From Actinomycetes bacterium (GTDB lineage Bacteria; Actinomycetota; Acidimicrobiia; Acidimicrobiales; RAAP-2), in contig JAKBNI010000006.1 of the NCBI GenBank assembly GCA_021831125.1, forward strand, positions 1 through 47,408: 47,408 nt of DNA, read 5' to 3'. The notes under the pieces are model-generated. The model saw only the letters and a list, made by a program, of their open reading frames with translations. It was not told the DNA's origin and did no database searches. Below are positions 7,203 through 15,473 of this stretch, piece after piece; position 1 is the stretch's first letter; every line of letters begins with the position of its first letter. A program made the translations under genes and the position numbers.

Positions 7203-8134
7203 CAGCGTCCCCCCAGCCCGTCGTCGACCTCGATGCCCTCGGGCACCATCTCGAGACCGGCCGCGCGCGCCTCCTCGGCGAGCAGCACGGCGAAGTCCTC
7301 ACCCGTGTGACCGGCCCCCACGGCCGCCTGGACGATCTCGGCGCAGACGGCGGCGAGGGGCATCGGCACGTGGTGCTCGCGCGCGGCGGCGAGCCCGAGG
7401 TCGAAGTCCTTGCGCAAGAGCACCGGGGTGAAGGTCGGGGTGAAGTCGAGGTTCACGAAGGCGGGCGTCTTGTAGCGCGAGAAGGTGGAGCCGAGCACCG
7501 AGTCGTTGAGGAACGAGAGGAGCGCGCTGCGCTTCACGCCGCCGCGCTCGGCGAGGACCGTGACCTCGGCGAGCGCCTGGGTCACGACGCCGAGCACGAC
7601 GTTGTGACAGATCTTCACGAGGCGGGCCGTCTCGCCCTCGCCGACGTAGGTGACACCACGCCCGATGTCGCGCAGCATCGCCTCGACCTCGTCGAAGGCG
7701 GACCGCTCACCCGAGACCGCCAGGGTGAGGTTGCCACTCGCCACCACCTTGGGGTTGCCGCTCACTGGGGCGGCGAGGAACGCGACCCCCCGCGCCGTGC
7801 AGGCCGCCCGCACCGCGGCCGAGGTCTCGGTCGACACGGTCGAGCTGTCCACGAGGACGCGCGGGGCGCGCTCGGGGTCGGCGAGCACGCCCTCGGGCCC
7901 GGTCGTCACCTCGAGCAGGTCGTCGTTGGCCGACACCATGACAAAGACCACGTCGTGCCCGGCCAGGTCCCGAGGCCGGTCGGCCACCGTGGCCCCGTGT
8001 GCGACGAGGGCCTCGGCCTTGGATCGGGTACGGTTCGTCGCCGTCACCTCGCGGCCCGCGACGAGCAGCCGCGTCGCCATGGCCGCCCCCATCCGCCCAC
8101 AGCCGATCCACCCGATTCGCGTCGCCTCGCCCAC
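7202..8134 (-). CDS. NAD(P)-dependent 3-hydroxyisobutyrate dehydrogenase family reductase
   Basis: The product (about 310 residues) belongs to the beta-hydroxyacid dehydrogenase family. The N-terminal Rossmann fold carries GCGRMGAAMA (GxGxMG at 11-16), the substrate loop appears as APVSGNP (122-128), and the catalytic Lys is K174 in RLVKICHN. Relatives oxidise 3-hydroxyisobutyrate or reduce tartronate semialdehyde and succinic semialdehyde. The start is ambiguous: GTG codons lie at 8137 and 8134, and the GGAGGA site 6 nt before the second favours 8134. Much longer upstream reading is overlap with livF. The substrate loop differs from the usual GG version, so I do not assign a specific substrate. 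Its place between livF and the M24 gene suggests a role in the same catabolic route. Confidence 0.85.
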   Translation of the reverse strand: MGEATRIGWIGCGRMGAAMATRLLVAGREVTATNRTRSKAEALVAHGATVADRPRDLAGHDVVFVMVSANDDLLEVTTGPEGVLADPERAPRVLVDSSTVSTETSAAVRAACTARGVAFLAAPVSGNPKVVASGNLTLAVSGERSAFDEVEAMLRDIGRGVTYVGEGETARLVKICHNVVLGVVTQALAEVTVLAERGGVKRSALLSFLNDSVLGSTFSRYKTPAFVNLDFTPTFTPVLLRKDFDLGLAAAREHHVPMPLAAVCAEIVQAAVGAGHTGEDFAVLLAEEARAAGLEMVPEGIEVDDGLGGR

Positions 8135-8148
8135 CACGCCTCCTCCGG

Positions 8149-8889
8149 TCAACCCGTGACCGTCTCTTCGATCGACCCCCCGAGGTACAGGGCCCCGATC
8201 TCGGGGTGGTGCAGCACCTCGTGGCCGCTGCCGTGCAGGCGCACCCGTCCGTTCTCCATCACCACACCCTGGTCGGCGAGGCGCAGGGCCTGTCGGGCGT
8301 TCTGCTCCACCAGCAAGATAGTGCGGCCCGCCTCGTTCATCCGTCGGACGGTCTGGAACATCTGGCGCAGGGTCTTGGGGTCGAGGCCCATCGAGGGCTC
8401 GTCGAGGACGACGAGCGTGGGGTCGAGCATGAGGCACCGGGCGAACTCGACGAGGCGCTGCTGGCCGCCCGAGAGCGCCCCGGCCTTATCGCCGGCGCGC
8501 TCCGAGACGATGGGGAAGGCCTCGGCCACGCGCTCGTAGCGCTCGGCGATCACCCTCTTGTCGCGCACGAGGTACGCCCCGAGCTCGACGTTCTGGCGCA
8601 CCGTCATCTCGCGGAAGAGGCTGTGGTTCTGGGGGACCTGGACGATCCCGCGCCCCAGGATCTGGCGCGGGCTGCGCCCGACGAGGTTCTCGCCCTCAAA
8701 GGTGATCGATCCGAGCCGCGGCCGAACCAGACCGCTGACGGTCTTGAGCAGGGTCGACTTGCCCGACCCGTTGGGGCCGACGATGCAGGTGACGCCGCCC
8801 GCGGGGACGTCGAAGCTGACACCCTTCAGCACGTCGCCCCCGCCGTAGCCGGCGACCACCCCGTCGAAGGACAGGACCGGCTCAGCCAC
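8149..8889 (-). CDS. livF: Branched-chain amino acid-type ABC transporter, ATPase LivF
   Basis: This 246-residue ATPase has Walker A GPNGSGKST, signature LSGGQQR, Walker B LVVLDEPS with MGLDP, and the switch His replaced by Gln in LLVEQN, as is normal for LivF. It pairs with LivG to energise the LivHM permease. The GTG at 8889 is chosen because AGGAGGT lies 5 nt upstream. An in-frame upstream ATG would lie inside livG. It overlaps the livG stop by 8 bases. Liv-type systems import branched-chain amino acids, amides, urea or aromatic acids, so the cargo is not fixed by this subunit. Confidence 0.92.
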   Translation of the reverse strand: MAEPVLSFDGVVAGYGGGDVLKGVSFDVPAGGVTCIVGPNGSGKSTLLKTVSGLVRPRLGSITFEGENLVGRSPRQILGRGIVQVPQNHSLFREMTVRQNVELGAYLVRDKRVIAERYERVAEAFPIVSERAGDKAGALSGGQQRLVEFARCLMLDPTLVVLDEPSMGLDPKTLRQMFQTVRRMNEAGRTILLVEQNARQALRLADQGVVMENGRVRLHGSGHEVLHHPEIGALYLGGSIEETVTG

Positions 8890-9652
8890 CGGCCACCTCC
8901 TCGAGCTCGTCGTCCCCCCCACCGAGGTAGGCGTCGAGGACCCGCGGGTCGCGCCGGACCTCCTCGGGGGTCCCCGAGACGAGGTTGCAGCCCTGGTGCA
9001 TCACGGTGACCCGATCGCACAGGCTCATCACGAACTCCATGTTGTGCTCCACGATGAGGAACGTCGTACCCTGAGCGTTCAGGGCCCGGATCTTCTCGGC
9101 GATCCGGTTGATCAGGGTGAGGTTGACGCCCCCCGCGGGCTCGTCGAGCAGGATGACCTTAGGGTCGGCGACGAGCACGTAGGCCAGTTCGAGCAGCTTG
9201 CGCTGGCCGTACGAGAGGGCGCCGGCTTGCAGGTCGGCCAGCTCCGCGATGCCGACGAACTCGAGCAGCTCGAGGGCGGTCGCGACCTCCTCGGCCGAGG
9301 ACTTGGAACGGGTGAGCCCCCGCAGCCATCCCTCGCTGCGCTGGGTCGCCACGAGCATGTTCTCGAGCACGCTCAGTCGCTCGAAGATGCGCGTCAGTTG
9401 GAAGGTCCGACCGATCCCCCGGGCGAAGACCTGGTTGGGCTTGAGCCCCGTCACGTCCTCGTCCCGGAAGCGCACCACGCCCTGGTCGGCCCGGACGTAG
9501 CCCGTCACGACGTTGAACAGGGTCGTCTTGCCCGAGCCGTTCGGACCGATGAGCCCGGCGATGGACCCCTCGGAGACCTCGAGGGAGCACCCCTGGAGAG
9601 CCTGGACCCCGCCGAACGCGCGGCTCACGCCGTCGACCGAGAGGAGCGCCAT
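8882..9652 (-). CDS. livG: Branched-chain amino acid-type ABC transporter, ATPase LivG
   Basis: The 256-residue protein has Walker A GPNGSGKTT, the signature as LSYGQRK, Walker B VILLDEPAGGVN and FLIVEHNM, all typical of LivG. The SYG signature variant and the C-terminal extension after the H-loop (VVSGTPEEVRRDPRVLDAYLG type) are family features. Its ATG at 9652 overlaps the livM stop by one base (TGATG). It acts as one of two ATPases on the cytosolic face of the LivHM channel. Confidence 0.93.
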   Translation of the reverse strand: MALLSVDGVSRAFGGVQALQGCSLEVSEGSIAGLIGPNGSGKTTLFNVVTGYVRADQGVVRFRDEDVTGLKPNQVFARGIGRTFQLTRIFERLSVLENMLVATQRSEGWLRGLTRSKSSAEEVATALELLEFVGIAELADLQAGALSYGQRKLLELAYVLVADPKVILLDEPAGGVNLTLINRIAEKIRALNAQGTTFLIVEHNMEFVMSLCDRVTVMHQGCNLVSGTPEEVRRDPRVLDAYLGGGDDELEEVAGG

Positions 9653-10656
9653 CAGGCCCGGCTCCCCGCGAGCGTGGTCTCGGCCGCGGCGACCGCGGCC
9701 TTCTCCCGCGCGGCCCGACGGGTCACCCGGTCTCGGACGAACACCACGATCCCCTGGGGCATGAAGAGGATGACGAGGAGGAAGAGGGCGCCGAAGAGGA
9801 TCAGATAGAGCGAGCTGTTGGAGAACGAGAGGGTCAGCCACTGCTGGAACGACTCGAGGATGAGGGCTCCCAGCAGCGGTCCGGCCAGGGTGCCGAGACC
9901 CCCGAGGAACGCCATCAGGGCAATCGAGACGTCGAAGAGGGGGTCGAAGACGAACTGGGGGAAGATCTGGCCGACGAACATCGCGTAGAGGGCCCCGGCC
10001 ATGCCGATGGTGAACTGCGCGAAGGCGAAGCCGGTCAGCTTCACCGCCGTCGTGCGCACCCCCAGGCCGAGGGCTCGGTCCTCGTCGTCACGGATGGCCA
10101 GCATCTGCAGGCCGAAGCGCGAACGTCGCACGAGGGCCGACAGGGCCGTCGCGAAGATCACCAGTCCGAGAGCGACGTAGTAGAAGGGCAGGTTGTAGTA
10201 GCTCTCGTTCCAACTGATGAAGGGCAGGATGAGGCCCGAGGTGCTGCCCGTGAAGCCGACGTTGATCGCCGTGAGCTGGAAGACGAAGAAGATCGCGATC
10301 GTGATCACGACGAAGGTGTGCCGGCGGACTCGCAGCGCGATGGCCCCGATCGGTAGGGCCACGACCGTCGCGATGAGCCCGCCGAGGGGGGCCAGCCAGA
10401 ACATCGCGGCGCCCGGGGCCATGTTGGCGTGGATGGACACGAGGGCCATCGTGTAGGCCCCGACCCCGTAGGAGACGGCCGAGCCCAACGCGATGTAGCC
10501 GGTGTAGCCCGAGAACATGTTCCACGAGCTCGCGCAGGCCATATAGATGAGCGTGAAGACGCCGATGGTGGTGTAGGCCGGGTTCGTCACGACGACAGGG
10601 AAGAGGGCCAGGGCGACCAGGCCGAGCGCCCAGGGAACCCGGGACCACAGGCGCAT
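9652..10656 (-). CDS. livM: Branched-chain amino acid-type ABC transporter, permease LivM
   Basis: The 334-residue membrane protein has about ten hydrophobic segments and LivM landmarks: WNMFSGYTGYIALG near the N-terminus and RDDEDRALGLGVRTTAVKLTGFA in the cytosolic coupling loop. The ATG at 10656 overlaps the livH stop (TGATG). With LivH it forms the transmembrane channel. The C-terminal tail (about 25 residues after the last helix) is Arg- and Ala-rich. Confidence 0.93.
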   Translation of the reverse strand: MRLWSRVPWALGLVALALFPVVVTNPAYTTIGVFTLIYMACASSWNMFSGYTGYIALGSAVSYGVGAYTMALVSIHANMAPGAAMFWLAPLGGLIATVVALPIGAIALRVRRHTFVVITIAIFFVFQLTAINVGFTGSTSGLILPFISWNESYYNLPFYYVALGLVIFATALSALVRRSRFGLQMLAIRDDEDRALGLGVRTTAVKLTGFAFAQFTIGMAGALYAMFVGQIFPQFVFDPLFDVSIALMAFLGGLGTLAGPLLGALILESFQQWLTLSFSNSSLYLILFGALFLLVILFMPQGIVVFVRDRVTRRAAREKAAVAAAETTLAGSRA

Positions 10657-11540
10657 CAGGCCGTCCTCGCGAGCTGCTTGCCGAAGAGGCCCTGGGGGCG
10701 AATCGACAAGACGACGACGAGCACGATGAAGAAGGTCATCGTCGACCAGATCGGCGACCAGACCACGCCGACGACGTCCTCGAGCATCACCATGCCGATA
10801 GAGGCGACGAGGGCCCCACCGAGACTCCCCATGCCGCCGAGCACGATGATCGTAAGCAGCCGGGAGATCAGGTCGTAACTCGAGCTGGCGTTGAAGGCGT
10901 TGGTGGCGCCGAACACCATGCCTCCCGCCGCCGTCACCGCGGTCCCGATGCCGAAGCAGATCGTGGCGACCCGGCGCACGTTGATCCCGATGAGGGCCGC
11001 GGCCGTCTGGTCGGCGAGGGACGCGCGCACGCTCGCCCCGAACCGCGTTCGGTACAGCAGGGCCCACAGGGCGGCGAGCAGCACCACCGCCATGATGAAG
11101 CCGAAGACGTAGATGTAGGCGAAGTACACGCCGAAGAGCTTGAACGACTGGTTCACGTACCACGCGTTTATCTGGACGTCGTTCACCGAGAAGATCATGT
11201 TGAGTGAGCCCTCGATGAGCAGCGAGACCGCGTAGGTCACCAGGATCGACATCGCCGTCTTCTCGGGGCCCTTGAGCCGGGCCATGAACGCCCTCTCCAC
11301 CACGATCCCCACCACGAACAGGGTGGGGATCGTGATGAGAAGGCCGACGAAGGGGTCGATCCCCCAGTGCACTTGGATCGCGTAGCTCAGATAGGCGCCC
11401 AGCACCACGAAGATTCCCTGGGCGATGTTGATGATGTCCATCACCCCGAAGATCAGCGTGAGACCCGTCGCCATCAGGGCGTAGACCGAGCCGGTCAGCA
11501 CCCCGTCGACGATCGCGTAGGTGAGCGCGCTACCCGACAT
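10656..11540 (-). CDS. livH: Branched-chain amino acid-type ABC transporter, permease LivH
   Basis: The 294-residue protein has about eight transmembrane helices and the LivH features GSVYALMATGLTLIFGVMDIINIAQG near the N-terminus, with ALIGINVRRV and IVLGGMGSLGGAL further along. It begins 3 nt after the livK stop (TGATCGATG), so its translation is probably coupled to livK. LivH and LivM form the heterodimeric pore of the transporter. Confidence 0.93.
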   Translation of the reverse strand: MSGSALTYAIVDGVLTGSVYALMATGLTLIFGVMDIINIAQGIFVVLGAYLSYAIQVHWGIDPFVGLLITIPTLFVVGIVVERAFMARLKGPEKTAMSILVTYAVSLLIEGSLNMIFSVNDVQINAWYVNQSFKLFGVYFAYIYVFGFIMAVVLLAALWALLYRTRFGASVRASLADQTAAALIGINVRRVATICFGIGTAVTAAGGMVFGATNAFNASSSYDLISRLLTIIVLGGMGSLGGALVASIGMVMLEDVVGVVWSPIWSTMTFFIVLVVVLSIRPQGLFGKQLARTA

Positions 11541-11543
11541 CGA

Positions 11544-12794
11544 TCAGCTCTTCCAGGCCGGCTTGGGGAAGAGGACCTTCACCGAGTTGGGGTCGCCCAC
11601 CGGGTTGACCTGAACGAACTTCGTGCCCTGCCACTGGAAGGTGAAGGCGGTGGGGTCGACGTTCTCGCCGAGCTTGTTGAACTTCACCGGGCCCTGCACC
11701 GAGGACAGGACCTTGCCCGAGTGCAGGTAGGCGAGGATCTTGGCGTTGTTGAAGCCGCCGGTCGCCTGGACGGCCTGGGTCATAACCTCGCCCACCGAGT
11801 AGGCCTCAGCGACGTCGGAGTTGATGCCAGCCGCGTTGCCGCCGTACTGCTTGATGTAGGCCGCCACCATGGTCTTGCTCAACGGGTTAGCCGAGCCGCC
11901 ATACCACGCGTTGGGCACCATCATGCCGCTCGCGTTCTTCGCGCCGACGGCCTTCAAGAAGGCCGCGCCCTGGTCGGGTCCGGCCGTCGAGATGAACGCC
12001 TTCGGGTTGTAGTGGGCCTGCTCGAAGGCCTGCATGAACGCCGACACCGTCGGCACGTCGACCGCGCCGAGGACGACCACCTGGGCCTTGGCCGCGGCCA
12101 CCTTGTCGGCGATCGAGGTGTAGTCGGTCACCTCGGCGGGGAAGACGGTGAAGCCGAGGGACTTGATGCCCGCCTTGGACATGATCTTCTGGGCGACCGG
12201 GAGCTGGGGCTCGGTGAAGGGGTCGTTCGAGGTCACGTAGTAGGCACTCGTCGGACGCTGGCTCTTGGGCAGCGACGAGATCCACTGGGCGAAGGGCATG
12301 AGGTCGTTCGCCACCGGCAGCGACACGTCGAAGACGTTGCTCAGGTGCGCCTGGAAGACCGACGGCGCGCCGCCGGCCCCCTCGACCATCGCGTACCCGT
12401 AGCGCTCGGCGGTCTGGGCCGCCGGCACGGTGAGCAGCGACGAGAACGGCCCGAACACCAACTGGACGTGGTCCTGGCTGATGAGGTCCTGGTAGTTGGT
12501 CACCACCTGGGTGGCACTCGACGAGTCGGACTTGATGATCAGGTTGATCTTGTGGCCGAGCAGGCCGCCGTGGGCGTTCTGCTCCTTCGCCCACAGCTCG
12601 TAGCCGCGCTGGAACGCCTGGCCGTCGGCCGAGAAGTCGCCCGAGAGCGACAACGAGATGCCGATGTTGACCGGTGCGCCCTTGGCGAGGCCACCCGAAC
12701 TCGCGCTGGCCGTCGAGGCCACCGCCATCGTGATGAGTGATGCCGCGGCGACCGTGGTCGCCGCCAGCACCCTCACGGTGCTCATTCTCTTCAT
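11544..12794 (-). CDS. livK: ABC transporter substrate-binding protein, LivK type
   Basis: The 416-residue protein has a Sec signal peptide: MKRMSTVRV followed by an Ala-rich hydrophobic core and cleavage near ASA-SS at about residue 32. No lipobox Cys is present, so it appears to be secreted without a lipid anchor. The mature part begins NIGISLSLSGDFS and continues with the type I periplasmic-binding fold (Peripla_BP_6). It delivers the ligand to LivHMGF. The start at 12794 follows a run of six Gs acting as ribosome-binding site. That run lies in the loop of an inverted repeat that overlaps the start codon. The ligand is unknown. The downstream catabolic genes suggest something other than ordinary leucine. 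Confidence 0.9.
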   Translation of the reverse strand: MKRMSTVRVLAATTVAAASLITMAVASTASASSGGLAKGAPVNIGISLSLSGDFSADGQAFQRGYELWAKEQNAHGGLLGHKINLIIKSDSSSATQVVTNYQDLISQDHVQLVFGPFSSLLTVPAAQTAERYGYAMVEGAGGAPSVFQAHLSNVFDVSLPVANDLMPFAQWISSLPKSQRPTSAYYVTSNDPFTEPQLPVAQKIMSKAGIKSLGFTVFPAEVTDYTSIADKVAAAKAQVVVLGAVDVPTVSAFMQAFEQAHYNPKAFISTAGPDQGAAFLKAVGAKNASGMMVPNAWYGGSANPLSKTMVAAYIKQYGGNAAGINSDVAEAYSVGEVMTQAVQATGGFNNAKILAYLHSGKVLSSVQGPVKFNKLGENVDPTAFTFQWQGTKFVQVNPVGDPNSVKVLFPKPAWKS

Positions 12795-12813
12795 TGATTC
12801 CCCCCGAATCAAT
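12793..12813 (-). promoter_or_regulatory. livK: Inverted repeat overlapping livK ribosome-binding site and start codon
   Basis: The arms ATTGATTC (12793-12800) and GAATCAAT (12806-12813) are perfect 8-bp complements around CCCCC. On the livK mRNA the Shine-Dalgarno G-run lies in the loop and the start codon at the 3' edge of the stem. It could be a protein operator or an RNA hairpin controlling translation. Confidence 0.55.
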
Positions 12814-13017
12814 CTGTGTGACGACCTCGGCATCCCCCGTTACGGTCGCACCGTGGTCGCTCGCCGGGACGGCGATGGCGTAACGCTAACGACGGCCCCT
12901 GGGCTAAGCAAGGCGCCACGGCGCTGATCGCCGTGAAAAGATTTCAAGCACCCGCCCCTTCTCCTAGCGGCGAAGTCGGCATTACCATCTCCAGCCGTCC
13001 GGGACGGTGGGGGGACT
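12814..13017. other. Divergent control region between livK and the alpha/beta hydrolase
   Basis: About 200 non-coding bases separate the two arms of the catabolic island. Candidate -10 elements are TAGCGT on the minus strand (12888-12883, towards livK) and TACCAT on the plus strand (12983-12988, towards the hydrolase). The half-sites GTTACG (12839-12844) and CGTAAC (12879-12884) are complementary but 34 nt apart. No gene, tRNA or convincing riboswitch was seen. Confidence 0.4.
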
Positions 13018-14118
13018 TTGACCGACGCGCTTCTGGAGACCGCCATCGCCAACTGGCAGCCCCGCTTCGTGGCGAATGGCGTCGACGCAAGTGACTACGT
13101 GCACATAGTCGCGGGTCTCACGCGCTGGGAGGAGTGGTGCGCCGCGTGGTGCGAGGCCGGCGCCGACCACGAGGCGCTCGGCGTCGCCGCCCTCGCCGCG
13201 GGCCACGAACTCAGCGCCGGCGAGCACCTCGCGCGCGCGGCGACCTACTACCACTTCGCGAAGTTCCTGTTCGTCCACGACCTCGATGAGGCGCGCGCCG
13301 CGCACGCGCGCGCCGTCGCCGCCCTCGCCGGGGCCGCCCCCCTCCTCGCGCCACCGGCGACCCGTCTCGAGATCCCCTTCGAGGGGACGCATCTGGTCGC
13401 CCTGCTGCGCACGCCCAACCCGGCGACGCCCCGGCCCACGGTCATCCTGATCCCGGGGCTCGACTCGGCGAAGGAGGAGTTCCGCGAGGTCGAACGGGCC
13501 TTTCTCGATCGCGGGCTGGCCACGGTGTCGCTGGAGGGACCGGGTCAGGGCGAGGTCGAGTGGGAGCTGCCGATCCGTCCCGACTGGGAGGTCGTGGGCG
13601 AGGCGGCGTTGAGCCACCTGCGTCGCCGGCCCGAGGTCGACTCGAAGAGGATCGGCGTCTGGGGCGTGTCCCTCGGGGGCTACTACGCCGCCCGGGTCGC
13701 GGCGGCCGACCTCGGGGTGCGCGCCACGGTGGCCCTCTCGGGGCCGTACGACTTCGCCGCGGCGTGGGAGTCGCTCAATCCTCTCACCCGCCGGGCCTTC
13801 GTGGTGCGCTCCGCCAGCGCCGACGAGTCCGAGGCCGCCCGCCGCGCCGCGGACCTCACCCTGGCCGGACGCGCGTCGTCGATCCGTGCCCCCCTCCTCG
13901 TCGTCCAGGGTCGGCGCGACCGGCTCTTCTCGTGGCGTGAGGGCGAACGACTCGTCGCCGAGGCCACCGGCCCCGCCGAGCTGCTCGTGCTCGACGAGGG
14001 CAACCACGGTTGCGCGAACGTCACGTACCGGCACCGGCCCTACGCTGCAGACTGGCTCGCGCGTCACCTGGACGCCGAGACCGGACCGACCCCAACCACG
14101 GGAGCCCCACATGCCTAA
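13018..14118 (+). CDS. Alpha/beta hydrolase, pseudooxynicotine-hydrolase/FrsA-like
   Basis: The 366-residue protein has an N-terminal helical part of about 110 residues and a C-terminal alpha/beta hydrolase domain. The catalytic triad is Ser218 (GVSLGG), Asp301 (GRRDRLF) and His330 (GNHGCAN). Its layout, with IPGLDSAKEE and LEGPGQGE before the nucleophile, resembles the C-C bond hydrolases of the 2,6-dihydroxypseudooxynicotine hydrolase group, though esterases share this form. The start is TTG at 13018, preceded by a G-rich ribosome-binding site. The E2 gene begins 8 bases before its stop, so the two are coupled. It is the first gene of the plus arm of the island. I infer a hydrolytic step that feeds a 2-oxoacid or acyl group to the E1/E2 complex. 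Confidence 0.8.
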   Translation: MTDALLETAIANWQPRFVANGVDASDYVHIVAGLTRWEEWCAAWCEAGADHEALGVAALAAGHELSAGEHLARAATYYHFAKFLFVHDLDEARAAHARAVAALAGAAPLLAPPATRLEIPFEGTHLVALLRTPNPATPRPTVILIPGLDSAKEEFREVERAFLDRGLATVSLEGPGQGEVEWELPIRPDWEVVGEAALSHLRRRPEVDSKRIGVWGVSLGGYYAARVAAADLGVRATVALSGPYDFAAAWESLNPLTRRAFVVRSASADESEAARRAADLTLAGRASSIRAPLLVVQGRRDRLFSWREGERLVAEATGPAELLVLDEGNHGCANVTYRHRPYAADWLARHLDAETGPTPTTGAPHA

Positions 14119-15472
14119 GGTCACGATGCCCCAACTGGGAGAGACGGTGGCCGAGGGGACGGTCACCAAGTGGTTCCGGGCCGTTGGAGAACCCGTCGAC
14201 AAGGGCGAGGCGCTCTTCGAGGTCTCGACCGACAAGGTCGACACCGAGATCCCGTCGCCGGCCGGTGGGACGCTCACGGCCATCCTGGTCCCGGCCGGAC
14301 AGACGGTCGACGTCGGCACGACCCTCGCCCTCATCGACGAGGAGCCCGGCGAGTCCGCGACGGGCTCCTCGACGACCGAGGGGACCGCACGAGGCGACCG
14401 GAGCACCCGCCGCTCCCCAGTGAGTGGGCGGGGCGCGACCGCGAGTGGGCCCGACGGCGACCAGGGGCCGGCTCGGCTCTCCCCCGTCGTGCGCCGCCTC
14501 CTCGCCGAGCACCACCTCGAGCCCGGAGACGTCGTGGGCACCGGTCCGGGCGGGCGCCTCACCCGAGAGGACGTCCTCGCCCACGTGGCGACGACCAGCG
14601 CCCCCACTCCCGAGGCGTCCTCACCCGTCTCACCGGTGGTGCGTCGACTGCTGCGCGAGCACGGGCTCGGCCCCGACGAGGTAACCGGCACCGGTCCGGG
14701 CGGGCGGGTCCAGCGTCGCGACGTCGAGGCGGCCGCAGCTTCTAGGGCCACGAGGCCGCGCGACGACGAGGTCGTGCCGTTCTCGACGATCCGCCGTCTG
14801 ACCGCCGAGCACATGGTCCGGTCCAAGGCGACCTCGGCCCACACGCTGATGGTTCGTGAGATCGACTACGAGAACGTCGAGCGGATCCGTCGGCGCCACG
14901 GCCCGCCGTTCAAGGACCGCGAGGGCCACTCCCTCACCTACCTGCCCTTCAACGCGGTGGCCGCAGTCCAGGCCCTCGGCGAGTTCCCGTACCTGAACGC
15001 GTCGGTCGGCGACGACGCCCTCGTCGTGCACGGGGCGGTCAACCTGGGCATCGCCGTCGACCTCGACGGCCAGGGCCTGGTCGTGCCCGTGGTGCGTGAC
15101 GCGGCTTCCCTCTCGCTACGAGAGATGGCAGCGCACGTGCGGGCCCTCGCCACCGGGGCCCGATCGAAGCGCCTCACCGTGGACGACATGTCCCACGGGA
15201 CCTTCACGATCACGAATCCCGGGCCCTACGGGACGCTCGTCACCGGGGCCATCATCAACCAGCCCCAGGTGGCCATCCTCGCGACCGACGGTGTCCGGCG
15301 CAAGCCCGTCGTCGTCGCCGGACCTGACGGCGAGGAGCTGATCGCCATCCACTCGATCGGGCTGGTCGCTCTGACCTTCGACCACCGGGTGATCGACGGG
15401 GCGTACGCGGCACGCTTCCTCGCGCGCCTCGCCGACATCCTCGAGACCCGCGACTGGGCGAACGAGCTCTGA
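14111..15472 (+). CDS. 2-oxoacid dehydrogenase E2 acyltransferase with two subunit-binding domains
   Basis: The 453-residue protein has one lipoyl domain (residues 1-77, lipoyl Lys42 in STDKVDTE), a Gly/Ser/Arg linker, two consecutive peripheral subunit-binding domains (about 123-158 and 173-208, each with SPVVRRLL and GTGPGGR), a short linker, and a C-terminal acyltransferase domain (about 218-453) with His425 and Asp429 in DHRVIDG. E2 moves the acyl group from E1 to coenzyme A. Its E1 partner is presumably the pair at 3971-5946 on the other strand. Most E2 proteins have a single binding domain, so the duplication is notable. ATG 14111 is certain from the conserved MPKVTMPQLGE start. Confidence 0.92.
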   Translation: MPKVTMPQLGETVAEGTVTKWFRAVGEPVDKGEALFEVSTDKVDTEIPSPAGGTLTAILVPAGQTVDVGTTLALIDEEPGESATGSSTTEGTARGDRSTRRSPVSGRGATASGPDGDQGPARLSPVVRRLLAEHHLEPGDVVGTGPGGRLTREDVLAHVATTSAPTPEASSPVSPVVRRLLREHGLGPDEVTGTGPGGRVQRRDVEAAAASRATRPRDDEVVPFSTIRRLTAEHMVRSKATSAHTLMVREIDYENVERIRRRHGPPFKDREGHSLTYLPFNAVAAVQALGEFPYLNASVGDDALVVHGAVNLGIAVDLDGQGLVVPVVRDAASLSLREMAAHVRALATGARSKRLTVDDMSHGTFTITNPGPYGTLVTGAIINQPQVAILATDGVRRKPVVVAGPDGEELIAIHSIGLVALTFDHRVIDGAYAARFLARLADILETRDWANEL

Positions 15473-15473
15473 G

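Noticed and set aside
12839..12884. GTTACG/CGTAAC as an operator between the two catabolic arms
   Set aside because: The 6-bp arms are 34 nt apart and flanked by unrelated sequence. The match is too weak to call.
14537..14706. Repeat at 14537/14687 as a transposon or assembly duplication
   Set aside because: Identity is high only over the conserved GTGPGGR codons and falls elsewhere, so it is an old domain duplication, not a recent or artefactual one.
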